DNA of 64,000 nt from Ustilaginoidea virens (Eukaryota; Ascomycota; Sordariomycetes; Hypocreales; Clavicipitaceae). The DNA is taken from positions 806,001-870,000 of the forward strand of contig NC_057316.1 of NCBI RefSeq assembly GCF_000687475.1, in the 5' to 3' direction. The position numbers and the translations under genes were made by a program. Each line of letters opens with the position of its first letter. Position 1 is the stretch's first letter. The notes under the pieces are model-generated. The model searched no databases, was not told where the DNA came from, and worked only from the letters and a program-made list of their open reading frames with translations. This document shows positions 25,087-38,623 of the stretch, one piece after another.

Positions 25087-28000
25087 TCAGACATTAACTG
25101 GCCTCTTCACCCACCCTTTCACACGTATAATAGCCTGATTTCGGTCGACAAAGGTCTTAAGGGCTTTATTAGGCATTCCCTTAGTCATTACGTCGGCAAG
25201 ATTATCATTCCTATTAATCCAACGGATCTTATATATCTCCCGGCGCTCATATAACTATCGTAGGGCCATAATATCTATTATAAGCCTCTTTTCCTTAGTA
25301 GTGCCTAGCTTAATAAAGCATTCGTATAACGAAAACGAATCCATATACACAACCATAGGGATCTTCGGCAATCCCAGCCTACTAGTAATCATATTGAGGG
25401 TCGTATCTATCGCATATGCGATATCGACCCCTTATACCATACTATATAGCTCCGAAGCGAGTGCGCTGCGTATTACACGCTTACTTTTTGTAGAGCTATA
25501 AGTAACAATATTACCGGTCAGTAGGAAGGTATTAGCGTTATCCATAGGATTATCCTCTTCATTCCCTAGCATAATAATATAGCCAATCTAAAAGCTTAAA
25601 TCTTTATTATTAGCAAAAGATCTGTTAACAAATATAAAGAGTTTAGCTATAGCAAGGGTCAGATTGATATACCGCAGGCTATAATCCTAATTATCACGCT
25701 GCTATTAAAGGCACTTATTTAACCTTGCGATCTCCTTAGGGCCAGGTTGCTAGTATTGTGCTGCGGCAGACAGGTCAAAAGAGGCCTTAGGCTGGCAGAC
25801 CGTAGCCATATAAGCGCCACGAGCGCATTATTCGATATAATTACGCTAGGCTGTAGGCGTATTTTTATCGATAGTCGTAATCTTCTTACTTTAACCTTTC
25901 TAGCATAAGGTCATGCCGTCACTATTGGCTGTCAATATGCATCCATTAAATATCAGGGGCACGGTTAGCGATAGCCTCATCTTAGGCTTAGCATTAAAGC
26001 CTGCCTTAGTAAGCTCTAATTCTTCCTATTAGAAGAAGGCATTATCACTTAGGCCGAGGGTATCGTCAGTCTACATACCTACGATACCAAAGCATATAGT
26101 ATCGCCAGTACGGTTAGGAATATCAGTATCGTTAGTGCGGTTAGGAACATCAGTATCGTTAGTGCGGTTATTACCAGCAGATATTAGCAAACAGGGGTCA
26201 TAGGTGGATATAGTCATGCCTAACTTCTCGCGATAATGCCGGAAGTATATCGCCTACTAGTAGGTGCCTGCCTTAGCTATTCTATATAGTAGCTTTACCA
26301 CTTCCATAATTATATTATCGGGGTATTAATGCGCTATCTGCTTAGGTAGCTTGGCGATAATCGATCTATTAAGGGTGGTAGATAACTGCACGTAAGCCTA
26401 TATAATATTATATATCCAGAGGAATAAACCGTAAGAGCGTTATAGTGATAGGGCTAATAATATAAGTAACCGTTGACTCGCCTATTAAATTATAGGGGAT
26501 TAAGTCAATATTAATCGCTTTTCATTATCACTATAGCCTTATATCATAAGCCTAGACTTCTTATACGGGGTATCTATACTTTTGCCCTTGATTTCTCATA
26601 CTATATATAAGTTGAATAGACGCTAGGCTCTATATTAATTAATATTAAAGGTGACGAATCTAAATATATCGCGGGCCTGTAATACTTCTACCTCTATACA
26701 GTCAGACTACTCAAAGGGGTCTCCTAGGGTTATAATCTTCCCTTCCCGGCGTAATTAACTAGTAAGCTATAGGTCGGCTTACTCTTTTGCGGTTAGGAAA
26801 GAGGTATCGATAATAGTATTAGAAGCGATAGCATTAACAAAAGCCTCTTCTTAGTCCTCATTAATTATAACGTCGGATACCACCCTTACTGGTAATAGTG
26901 GTAGTAATACTAGCCGTAACGCCAGTATCCTAGCTAGATTAGGGTCAGAAGTTAGCAACGATAATATCTCGGCTGCAGGTAGTCTATTAGGGGTCGGCAA
27001 TAATATCGCGGCTAAAGGTACGGCTACAGCCGGGATCCTGACTTCTAGCCTGCCAGGGCGGGCCGGGCCTTCGTTATAGACGATATCTTTAGGATTATCG
27101 GCAGCGGGATCACTATTAAGATTATAGTTATAAGGCTTAACGACCGTTAACCGGAACTTAACGGGGCCATATGGTATTTATATAATATAGGTCTTACTAT
27201 CGAGGCTAATTAGCCGGTATAGCCTATGCCATCCACCCTTTTCTCTCTATACCTATATATCTAACTATAGGGATAGTCGGTGGATAGGCTATATATCTAG
27301 GCCGTTCCATTAGTTAAGGGTATTACAGACCTAGCGTCTTGCAAAATATTTCCTAACTTCATTAATAGCCTTTCGTAACATTAAGGCGCATTATAATATT
27401 AATAAGCTAGGGGGTGAATTATCTATAAGTCGAGGATATATTCTAAAGACCAATAATGTAGGCACTAGACCATTAGGTCTAGTTAAGTCGTTAACAGCCT
27501 TTATAGCGAGCTATAATTTCTATTCCTTTATTATTAGGTCGCCTACTTCGTTATTAATAATTGTATAGGCTCTGCGTAAGGGGGCGTAATATCTCTCGAC
27601 CTTGCCAATGCTATTATAGGCTTCTATAGGAATTTCATCTATATTAATAGATAAAAGCCGGGCATTATAATGGAATTTAGCGGAAGTGAAATTTAGACCG
27701 GCATTATAGACTATCCAATCTAGTAGGCTAAAGTAAGTATTAATTTAGTATTCTTTAAGGGCATTCTAAACATCTCGGGCCTTCTATCTTTATAGATTAA
27801 GGAATCTAGCTGCCTAGAAGCTTATTGCAGCATCCACAATATATAATACCGGCCGATTATTAATATAAAGGATATTGATAATAATTTTGTAATTAAATTG
27901 GCTGGTATTATTATCCTTAAGTGTGAATTTAAATCGGCTAAGTGCCTTTACGTTTATTTAGCATTAATGGCATATATAGGTGATGCTTTCGATAATACTG

Positions 28001-31000
28001 CGGTTAATATTATTATAACTAGCCTGCTGAAGCAATTTAGTAAGCCTATTGATGGAAGGGTGCCCAAATCGACGATATAGTTAACGGATCTCCTATAACG
28101 ATAGATAGAAGGCTATAGTATCTATAGCATTAAGAGTCCACTATAGATATCCCTATTTCCTGATAATAGGGACCTTAGTATCCCTTTAGATTAACAGGTT
28201 ATCAATATTATTAAGCTTTACGCCCATCCTATCTATATTCGTAATAGAATATAGGAAGGGGGTGCCATTATTAAAGACGTAGAAAGGGATATTGCCGAAT
28301 ATTATTGGAACATTCAATATACCGGAAGATATAGCAAAGCTAGCGCTAAAGTTTACCATATACTTTTTATTAGTCGCCTCGATAGTTAGGGTCTTTATCA
28401 ACCTCATTAGGGCCTTTACTTAACCTAAGCCTGCTATTAATAGGCTAGAAGCGCCGGTATCTAGTAGGATTCCGTAGAAGGTGTAGTTACTATACTATTC
28501 TTCTTCTAGAAAGGCAAAATTACAGTCTAGTGGTAAGGGCATTCGGAAGGGGTTAATCTATAGGAAGGCATATCGGTATAATTCATCCTATAGGGCTTGT
28601 AATATCTCGATAGATAAAGGTAATAGTTCTAATTGCATAGGGGCTAGGAAATATTGTATGGCTGTAATTTATAGTGTAGCAGCCTTCTCTATATCCTATT
28701 ATGTATCCCCTACTATTATTGCCTCGATATTACCGATAATATCGTTAAGGTCGGCCTCTGCTTCTTCTTTAAGGCCTTAGGGGCCAGGCTCTTTATATTC
28801 CTATAAGAAAATATAGAATTTCTTATCATTAGGGGCAGTACGGTAAGATTAGTTCTTTATCTATCGGTCCTTTAATTCTTATTGCTCTTTAGTAGAATGG
28901 TTAAATAACTAATACCCTATTTTATTATAAATGAAGTAATATCTTTAATAGGGCCTAACTAAAAAGGCGCGATTCTATTGTTGCCGTTGATACTGCTGCT
29001 ATAGGCCGAATCAGCGTTAAGGGCGGGATTAACTATATCTACGGTTAATAAATAATACTATATTGTCATCAATATCGTTAGTATCGTGATATTATTGCTA
29101 TTAAAGGAAATAATACTATTAATTTATATAAATTAACTTATAGATAGAAAGGGATCGCCGTAGGTTAGTAGCGAGGCCTTCAAATATAGGGGCATAACGG
29201 TATAAGGCCTGGCTATACTTAGGGGTATCCTTTATAGCATTAAGGACTTATCGGTGAAGCTCTATATTAGCTATAAAGGGGGGGAAAAGACCATAATATA
29301 GGCATTAAAGTTCCTCTAATAGGATATTAAGGCATTCTAACTTTGATTTATTGGGATATTTTGCGATAGTTAATTAGAGCGTTATTCTATTCTAATAGTA
29401 CAAATAGAATTATTCTATGCTCTCATTTTCGAAATAGCTTTTAACTTTGCGGACTATATCGTCAAAAGTGAGGGTATTGCGAATATATTCAATATTATTA
29501 AAATAATAGGTCTTAGTATCGCCGATGAGTATAATTTAGAAGGCTCTAGCGAATGTATTATCGGGTAATCCTAATAGGCAGCACTTGCTCTTAAAAGAGA
29601 TAACTTTTAGTATAATAAAGTCATCCATTTTGCCGCTATATCTATCCTCTATACGATAGCTGCGTAAAAGGTTAGATATCTTTTTAGAAATATTATTATA
29701 CCTAGTTCGGGTATAATCTTCTTAGCTGAACCCTTATTGGGTATAATCTTCTTAAGGGTATTCTAAAGGGTATTCCGGAACGGCTTATCGGTTGCCTTGC
29801 GGTAGGCTGGTAGGGTTTCTTATGGGGTCATCCCATAACTCGGGTCGGTCTAGGTTTACTAGTCCTCCCGTTAAGACGGTCCGTTTATCGGCCTAGGTAG
29901 GCCGATATTAATAGGAAGGGCTAGGTGCTGTGCCTATTTTTAGCATTATTAGGTGAGGCATTTAGGCCCGATATCTAGTATTACGGGTAGTATTAGCTTG
30001 GAGGGTATTATTGGGGTCCTCTATAGAAGGAAGCATATTATCGGGGCCTATAACCCGAGCTCTATTAGGTATGCTATAACCTCGAGGGGCATTAAGGTAG
30101 CTGCCTCGGCTAGCCCGGCTAGGGGTATAACCCCTAGGGTGAAGTATTTAATCGGTCGGGCTATAGTCTTCGTCGGCCGTTATATATTATTATTAATAAT
30201 AGGAGCTTTCCCTTGTTTCGAATAGCGACCTATTGTAAATAGGCGTCTTTCCTTTTTATTACTAGGACCGGCCCCTATCTTCTTCTTCTTCAATAGGGGC
30301 AGGGGTATAAGGCTTCTTCGATATTAAGGGGGGGATAACAGGTTATTATAACTATAATCGTGCCACCTTTAGTATTACGAAGTCCCTTAATATTAAGGCT
30401 TATAAGGATCTTCTTAAGGGCCTTACTATAGTAGGTGCTCGTAATAAATTCCGTGAGCCTATGACTTCCTTATCGAAATTGCCGATAGGTACTAATGCTT
30501 CCCTATAAGGGTTAAGTCGTGACCGGAATATCTTATAGCCTAGCTAACGGTCGATCTCTTCTTGAGGCCATTTAGGGTTCTATTGTTATTAAAGGCATTC
30601 CATCAAGGTAGGTATTGTGATAGAGCCTAATACTCCGATATATACGCCGTGATCCTATAGGTATATGCGGAATTCGCATAGGAATAGAGGATTAACGCGA
30701 TTAAATAGTTATTCATCCCATTTACTACAGTCTTCTTAGAATAGTTCTCATAGGTCGTCATCAATAATACAATCCTTCTTATAGGTATAGATTAAGAAGG
30801 CCAGGCGGTTATATAATACCATAGTGGTGGCATCAGGGGTAATTGGCTCTATCGCAGTAGCCTAATTGTCATCGAGTAAGGGGGCAAATCGCTATAACCT
30901 TTCGGGCAATGCCAGTTATAATATTAATGATTGTGATCGTGCTATAGTATTGAGAGGAGGGGGGGATGTATTGCAAGGAGTGTAAGAGGGCTTTTATCTA

Positions 31001-31012
31001 TAGGGGTATCCA
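25087..31012 (-). pseudogene. copia A2 gag-pol, broken
   Basis: On the minus strand gag lies at about 28700-31000 (the start is uncertain; an ATG at 31012 is one option). The protease region is near 28190-28500, integrase about 27100-28100, RT about 25850-26800 and RNase H about 25240-25700. The stop at 25087-25089 matches the A1 stop. Protease and the final stop share a frame, with many TAG/TAA between. RT carries a 27-bp tandem repeat (26111-26164), giving extra NRTNDTD(V/I)P-type units compared with A1. Confidence 0.75.
26111..26164 (-). repeat. 27-bp tandem repeat inside A2 RT
   Basis: Two 27-bp units (CGGTTAGGAA(T/C)ATCAGTATC plus GTTAGTG) and a partial third lie head to tail. The unit is nine codons, so it lengthens the protein without a frameshift. 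A1 has little more than one equivalent unit near 2520-2560. Confidence 0.8.
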
Positions 31013-31039
31013 TAGGGATAAAAGAAAGAAATAAAGGGG

Positions 31040-31085
31040 TTAGTTAGCAAGATAACTATTTAATAGAATAGGTTATTTGCCTCCT
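31040..31085. repeat. left copy of a 46-bp direct repeat flanking the LINE
   Basis: TTAGTTAGCA...GGTTATTTGCCTCCT matches 46083-46129 in the same orientation, with differences that are largely C/T or G/A. The core is nearly palindromic (ACTATT(C/T)AATAGAATAGG). A less mutated relative follows in tandem at about 31095-31130 (CCGTTCAACGGAATAGG). It is best read as the A2 leader duplicated on LINE insertion. Confidence 0.6.
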
Positions 31086-31329
31086 ATAGTAAGCAGGTGA
31101 CCGTTCAACGGAATAGGTTAGCCGCCTCCTATATATACTAAGGGTATCTTTAAAGATTGTAATAGTTAGTATATTTTCTTCCTTTATAATAAACGGAAGT
31201 GAGCCGATTGGAAAAAAAAACTCTTCGCGATTTCGCCCGCACCTAAGTAGCGGCATAGAACCGCCTCTAAAATCAATTCTGATAATCCCAATCGCTTCCT
31301 CTCGTCCGTTTACCCTCCTTGCCTATAGC

Positions 31330-31825
31330 GCATCGCATCCAAGGAGTAGGCGCGGCAGGCGCGAATAAAGTAATAGATATCGATAGAGGGAATAAAGGCG
31401 GCATTATATACAGCCGCTATAATCCTACCACTACAATCGCGAATAGCACGCAATATAACCAGACCGAAACCAAGCCTGCCTAAAAGCAGAAGCGACCTAC
31501 TACTATTATAATTAAAGAATCGATAAAAGAGCTCTAGGATTATATCCCCCTAATAGTACTAGGACGAGTATAAAAAATCATAAAAACTATAGCAGATACG
31601 GCCCGCGGTAAGGCCACCCTAGACCCTATTAGCACCCTTACCAATATAATTTTGAAGACTATCGAAAAAGCCATTAAATTAGCCCTTTAGGATATCCCAA
31701 AACAGGCGCCGGCTACTACCTAGGCAAATATCGCGGCATAAAGATATACCGCTACTACTATACCACCCTAATATACCGTCGCTCCCCTTCCGGTCCTGCT
31801 ATATATCTATAGGGAAATTTTAATT
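31330..31825 (+). pseudogene. LINE ORF1, N-terminal part
   Basis: The frame reads as a Thr/Lys-rich then helical segment (KESIKELQDYIPLIVLGR near 31510, reading one TAG as Gln). It ends at the AAAGG where copia C is inserted and resumes at 39344. LINE ORF1 proteins bind RNA. The assignment rests on its position before the zinc-knuckle part at 40550. Confidence 0.5.
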
Positions 31826-31830
31826 AAAGG

Positions 31831-32545
31831 TGTTGCAAAATGGTGATTCAGAATACTGTTGGAAATGTACTGGATACCGACAGTGGCGTACAAGGCGTTG
31901 CAGAATAAAACAAAGAGCTGGTTAAAGATTTAAAGCGCACAAGAGGTTGACCAGAGCAAAGATGTCAGGGAAATCTGATTCTAATTGTTGGTGACTATTC
32001 TAGCTAGAAAGAGGGAATTTTGGGCATATTTCTACCATCTTGAAAAAGTAGTTGAAAATAATGAAAAACCGCAAAAATAGCGAAAAACCCGACGAAAAGT
32101 CGGTCTGCCCAACCGTGCCCAATATCCTACCCAATGCCTACCCAACCAAGCCCAGTGGCTTATAGCGGTGTGCCGGATGCCCTATAACAGCCTGCCGTAC
32201 GGGCCGGAAGCCCTATATCGGTCTGCCGTAAATGACCGGTGTAGCGGGTGACTGTATGTAGAAGGCCGAAAGTGCTGGTATTAGCAAGGTTTGCCCATTT
32301 GGTAATCCCGTAGAAATGCGCCGCCTGTTGTGGGCCCTGTGGCCCGCTGTGACCGGCCGCTGTGGCCGGCTGTGGGGCGCTGTGCCGGTGCCGTGACCGG
32401 CGCTATGGCCCACTGTAATCGGCGTTGTGGGGCGCTATGCCCCACCATAGCGCCTAGTATAGCCACCGCGATATCTCAACGTAGAGACGTCGTACGGTAG
32501 CGAGACCAGTACCAAAATACAGCTAAAAAGGCGCTGATTTCAACA
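31831..32545 (-). repeat. copia C 3' LTR
   Basis: On the plus strand it starts TGTTGCAAAATGG and ends GCGCTGATTTCAACA. It contains a GC-rich block (about 32328-32455) of CTGTGGCC, CTGTGACCGG and TGGGGCGCT subrepeats. Short open frames over it (32213-32466) are incidental. Confidence 0.95.
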
Positions 32546-32632
32546 CCCCCTCTGATTAGCAATATGGCTAATCCTAGCGTTAGAATAAAAGAAAGAAACC
32601 CTATAAAAAATCAGAAAAAAAAGATGATGATG

Positions 32633-35600
32633 CTATAGGGATTGCAGCCCTAATAGCTGCCGAAATATAGGGAATTTCGGGCTTGGAAGTGGTTTGGTGA
32701 GTCCATCCGCAGGCATATCTATCGTGGGTAAATAAGATATTTTTACTAGGCCACCGTGGGCCTTCTCACGTATATACCGGAATTTAAGCAAGGTATGCTT
32801 AGTGCGGGTATGCTGATTTGGGTCATTTGCATTAAAAATAGACCCTTAGTTATCGCAGTATAGTAGTATCGGGCGTTGAATATCGACCTAGATTTCTTTA
32901 AATAAATTAGATATCCACTCTACTTTGCGAATTGCCTTAAGCATTGCATTAGACTCGGCTTTAAGCGTTAATAAAACCACAGTCGAAGACCGTTTTGACC
33001 TCCAGCTAATAGGCCCACCATTTAAGGTAGTAAGATAACCACCAGTGGACTTCGAAGTCAGCCGGCATCTAGCAAAATCGCTGTCAGAAAATGCAGCTAA
33101 TACTACGGTAGCTTTAGCGGCTCGGTAACAAATGGCTGTATTTGCCGTACCAGCTAAGTAGCGAAAAGCGCCCTTAGCAGCATTAAGCTGTGTAGTGGAA
33201 GCCTATTGCATATATCGTGATAGGTACTATATCGGAAAGGCAAGGTTAGGTCTTGACATTATTATCAACCATATTAATGTCCCTACTAGCTGCTGGAATA
33301 AGTATTGATTACTAGCATCTAGCGGCGTATCATCAGCCTCAGCAAGTATACCGGGCTGTAGCGGGATTAGATGCGGTCGTGCGTCCTTAAGGTTGAACTT
33401 CTTAAGGACTTCTGCAATAAATTGCGATTAGTGCAGCTATAATAGGCCCTTTTCTCTATCCCTAATAATCTGCACTCTAAGAAAGAAGGAGGCAGGTCCT
33501 CGGTCTTCTATAGCGTAAACCTTATGGAATTTAGTCTTAAGCTGGTTAATATAGCTAAGATCCGGACTAATAATCAAGCAGTCATCCACATAGGTCACAA
33601 TAAAGGTATGCATTCCTTTATTATAGAAGACGGCAGTATTAGAAAGTAACGGCTTAAAACCCTCTTACACTAGAAGGTCTTTTAACTGTAACTGCTACTC
33701 GCGAGGGCCTTATTTAAGCCCATACAAGGCTTTCTTCAACAGTATGACCTATAATACAGAAGGGTTATATCCAACCTTAGTAAGCAAGGCTAGAAGTCGA
33801 CGATACTACTAGTCAGACTATAAGGCTGGATTAGGTAAGAATAGGCTTTCTGCAAATTCTAGAAAACCAGCTAAAATCTCTATATAAATCGTCTCTAGCA
33901 GTTTACTATTTAGAAAGGCACTAATAAAGTCGATTTGCTCTATTTCCCAATTGTTTATAGCAGTAAGAGCAAGGATAATCCTCCATATTGGTGGGATCGA
34001 AGTAGAGGTATAGGTCTCCGTAAAGTCTTGCCTAGATACCTGCATAAAGCCTTTGATAACTAATCGTGCCTTATATTTAACCGGGTTATTATTCGCATCT
34101 TTCTTAATGCGAAAAATAGGCTGGTTACGCAATATTTTCCTATTAGTAGGAATACTAGTCTTAGGAATAAATTAGAAGATATTTAAATCGATTAATTATT
34201 CGAATTCTAAAAATAAAGCCTTAATCTAGCTATCTTTGTGTGGGTTATATAAGACTTCCTTCTAGCTGTTAGGCATACCTTCTAGGGCCCGTTTTGCAGT
34301 CTTTACCTTATAGCAGATATCGTGCATTTATTAGTAAAAGGTATAGGAAGGGTGGAAATCCTATATGGAAGCCTCTGGGGGGCTGCCTGGGTATCTGAAA
34401 ATCTGGTCGTTTTTCGGCTGGGTGGGTGGGAAAGCACCCCATTAGTTAGTCTATAGGTCAGACTGTTGGTCAGACTATTGGTCGTTAGTCTATAGGTCTA
34501 AAAGTGACCTATAGTATCTATAACCTAGGATACCTTGTATGTCTCGTATCTGTGGTATTCTTCCTCGAATTCTACCCCTAGTAGCCCTAACCTGGTATGG
34601 CTGAATAGGCACTTTTTTTAATACTCGAAATATTTTCTCCTATAGTCTCTTATTTAAGGCGATATTTAGACTTTCGAATTTTAGATATTCTAGTGTAGGT
34701 AGCGTTTTACTATAGCGAAATACTGCATTTACTAGGAAGCCGGGCGAAAAGGCAGAATCTATTATATCGGAAAGTCGCAGAAAATCAGTGTGTATAGGGC
34801 TTTAAGATTCGGACCATTAAAAATTTATTATATGGGGCAAGTCAGAATTTTTACTTGTGTGGGTTATACCCACTTTTGTGATGGATTCGGAAAATCTCTA
34901 AGATTAAGATTCCTGGTGATGAGAACTTTCTGCATTTCCTAGCATTTGCAGCCTTTTTGTATGGGAAAAAGGCGCAAATTCCTTAGCCGGTAAAAAAGGA
35001 CCATCTTGCCTAAGCTGAAAAGCTGAGTTAGGCTGAAGCGATTTGGAATTGAAAGACAGTAAATTGCTGGGAAATATTGCAGAGTGCTGTGGCGGGCCAA
35101 TTGGTGGTAGGCCCACTGGTTGTGGTGGATCCGTGTGCTGTATTAGGCCTATTAGTTGTGGTGGGCCTGTAGGCTGTGTTGGATCCGTGGCCTGTGGTAG
35201 GCCTATGCCTTTGGCTAAGCCTGAAATAGGCATATTTAGGCGAGGCGACTTCTAGATAGGCTCTTCTAAGGTGATTTGGTCGGCGTTTACCCCCTCTAAA
35301 ATGGAAGATAGTAGGAAGTCGAATTTGCCCTCTAGGCCATTTAAAATAGGGCCTATACCTTTATTTTAGTAGGTGAAAGTAATGAAAGAGGTCTTGGTGA
35401 CGACCCGGCGATATGGGATGTAGACGAGGTAGGTGCCGTTACCTAGCGTAGCTAGTAACCTACCTGACTCGGTCCGGGGGGCCAGCTTATAGCTGATGAC
35501 CCGTTTTTCTAGAGGGATTAGCACCTCTACAGCCGCACCAATAGCCCTGAAGCTAGTAAGGTCGGGTAGGTAGTAGTGCGTAATTTCTGGAAAGTCCTTC

Positions 35601-38344
35601 TTTAATTCTTCGAAAGGTGACAAGGAACGGTTTGTGACTACTATTAGATTTACCAAGGTAGTAATACTGAGAATAACTGCAGACTAAAGGTAAGAAGGTA
35701 ACCGAGACTAAAGCATAGTAGCTCTAAGTCGGTTAATGATGACCTATATAGAGCGTTCTGCTAACCCATTTTGCTTATAAATATAAGGGGAAGAGGTTAA
35801 AAAATCTATACCCTTAAGAGCTAGCTAGGCTATGATGATGTTATTGATTTCCTTGCCACCATTATAGTGGAATTTAATAGCTGATTTGCCATAGCGATTC
35901 CGAAGACCTTAGAAGAACCCCTGTAATACTGGGAATACTGTGGGTCCCTCCTTATTAGGTAGTAAATATACCCAACGGAAGCGTGATTTCCGGTTAACTA
36001 AGATGAGGCAGATGGGGCGTTTGTTGTATAGAAGAGGATTAATTTGGAAAATATCACCCTCTATAATATCTAAATAGTGCATCAGGTCTAGTATAGCCCC
36101 TGATGTAAAACGCCGAACTGACTTTGCCCTTTTATAGGCGATGCAGTTGAAATTAGAATCCTTTACCTTATTGAGATCAGGTAACCCTATGGTTAATGTA
36201 TAGGTTTTCTTTAAAAGTTGGATTCCGATGTGCCTAAGCCGGATATGCTAAAGTCCGGCTAATAATAGCAGCTTTTGATATTCTGTATTAGTAGCTGGTA
36301 TTATGACTGGGGCTGGGTTGAGGGCGACCGGGGCCCTCTATGGTGGTTGGGCTGTATTGGGAATAGTAGCTTCTGTTGGTACCACCGAAAAACCAGGACT
36401 AGCTAGTGGGTTAGCTTACGAATTAGCTAGTGGAAGTAGAAGGTCTGAGTCAGCTAGTAGGGTAGGTAAATCCTCTGGCAGGGGATATTCCTCGTATTCT
36501 TCTGGGTTGGCTAGGGCAGGTATTTCGACCGAGATATTATATATAGCCGGTTGGCTAGTATAGTATAAAAACGGCGAATCTACCCCTTTTTATTATAAAA
36601 AGAAGCCATACTTCTTAAAATTAAGAAGCCTAATGCACTTATTGTTGCTGTTAACTAGGCTTTGGCCCTGAATACTGCTACGATTTAGATAGTGTTTAAC
36701 GCCGCTAAAGATATTAATATTAAAAGCTGGTATGAAGAGGGCGTTGGTAAGCTCTAAGGTGCCCCACTAAGGTGGGTTGGTGGCCTATAGTACGGTAAAA
36801 CGCGCTATGCCCCACCTATTGGGCTTGATTGGGCCACCACCTATGCTAATGATTGGTCTGTTTCCGGTATAGTATTGGAAGTAGGTGAAGTGCTTTTTAT
36901 CGTTGATGATATGCACTGTAGAACCAGTATCGTAGAGTAAAGAATCTGTTGGCGTTTTCCTACCGGATTGTGCACTATAGCTAGTAGCTAGAAATTGCAT
37001 ATATTTGCGGTCCTGGAAGGAAGAATAGGCTGTCTCACTAGGTGTAAGACTTAGAGTGTTATAATTCCCTAGTACGAAGGAATTAATAGTCTTTTCCTTT
37101 TCGTCGGTCTTTTATGGGGTATCTGCTTTATTAGCTGAATCTTTCTTTTCTTTATTCTTCTTCTTATTTTCCGGCTTGCCTTATATAGCTGAAGAAGACC
37201 CTTATTAGGTAAAAGACCCCTGTTTCTTTTTATTAGCGTTGGTGGTAGTGTTTTTACCACCCTTGCTAGTGTTATTACTAGCTGGCTTGCTACTATTATT
37301 AGTAGCGGCACTCTTGACCTTTGCGAGGTAGGTAGTAGCCCTTACTACTAATGATCCTTTAATGCGTTATTCTTCCAGTAAATCAACCATATAAAATTAC
37401 AGGTTAATATTTAATATATTTCCCTAAGTATAGGCGATTCTCATCATTATACGGTACCGTTCTGCCTACTAAAAAAAGACCCCTTCTACAGCATATAAAT
37501 ACTAGCTGATTTGGTCGAAAGGTTGTATATAGGAGCCTAAAATTTGCAGCCTGGATAGGTAGCTATTAAAGGAGGCGTTAAAAGATTCCAAGGTACCCTT
37601 ATAGCCTATAAAATTTAGTTGATAGAAGGCAGGGTATAGGTGGGTCCGCTATACGTCTAATGAGTGAGAATACTGTTTGGTAAATAACATAAAGGCTGAC
37701 TCTAGGTCAGTGCACTAGTTGATAGCGGCAGCTGGTCCTTCTATGCAACTATTCTTGATAAGTAATAGTAAAAGTGCTTGCTCTGAATCGTTGAACTTAC
37801 TAGCAATAGAAGGTTCTTCGATAAATTTAGCAATATTAAGTGCCCTAAGTTGAATTATAAGGGCCTGTTTCCATTAGTCGAAATTAGATGCCCCCCTTAG
37901 CTTTTGGGATTCTTGGAATCCATTGGCTGTTTTAGCTAGTTCCTTGATAGCTATAGCGCTGACTTGGCTGCTAATACTGGATGGAACCGGCAGGGGTTGC
38001 TGCTAGGCTTTAGGTAGTGATGGTGGGTTATTTCCTTTACCCACAGGGGTTTGAAAGGTATCCATATCTATTATATCCTGGGATGGTGGGCTGGTAGCAG
38101 GCTTGATTAGTCTGTCCACTAAGGTGCCTACCTTATCAGCTAAAAAATCGATTTTTAAGTTCATTCGATTAAATTTATGACTAAATTCTTTTTTTATTTC
38201 CTATTGGTCTTCCCTAAGCTGGGCAATTTCCTGGTTATTATTAGATTCTTCTACCTCTGCCGTATTAGGGACTTGGTAGCCTGGGTTATTGTGGCCTGGG
38301 TTATTATGGCCTGGGTTATTGGTAGGAACGTTCTGACTGGCCAT
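32633..38344 (-). pseudogene. copia C gag-pol polyprotein, single frame with nonsense codons
   Basis: From ATG at 38344 to the stop at 32633-32635 is exactly 1904 codons, and every recognisable domain lies in that one frame. Gag begins MASQNVPTNNPGHNNPGH with three NNPG(H/Y) repeats. Protease is LLYDTGSTVHIIND near 36930. The integrase C-terminal part is at 35366-35656. RT starts FRIKKDANNNPVKYKARL near 34110, and RNase H ends with DMPADGLTKPLPSPKF near 32680. Damage is confined to scattered TAG/TAA codons and missense changes, as RIP without indels would leave. Confidence 0.87.
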
Positions 38345-38605
38345 TATAGGAAGAGAAAAGGTGCCGGAAAGTCTTAAAAATGCGAAGAAAATTAAGACTG
38401 AAAATCTAGATAAAACTAGAAGAAAGCTGCGTTGAGGAATAACCTTAGAAAATCCTGTTGCAAGGATATATTACAGCTTGGTGTGGTAGCTGGGTTCCTA
38501 AATCTGGGATGATTAGTCCCTTGTTAGTAGATTTCTGGAAGGTTAGCTGCCAAATGCGTTAAAATCCTAAGTTAGCGTAAAAAAGTCTTAAGCTGGAAGC
38601 CTTAA

Positions 38606-38623
38606 GACACCGGGCTTATAACC
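38606..38623 (-). other. copia C primer-binding site
   Basis: Reading the minus strand from the LTR edge gives GGTTATAAGCCCGGTGTC. The first eleven bases equal those of the B2 site at 13696. Confidence 0.7.

Noticed and set aside
29953..30225. 90-codon plus-strand frame
   Set aside because: It is antisense to A2 gag in a low-complexity Gly/Ile-rich stretch and is better explained as a shadow.
31056..31256. 66-codon minus-strand frame
   Set aside because: It spans the LINE edge and the flanking tandem repeat, with no family signature.
32213..32466. Overlapping minus-strand frames in the C LTR, repeated at 39006-39308
   Set aside because: They are by-products of the GC-rich LTR subrepeats. 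The same frames appear in both LTRs.
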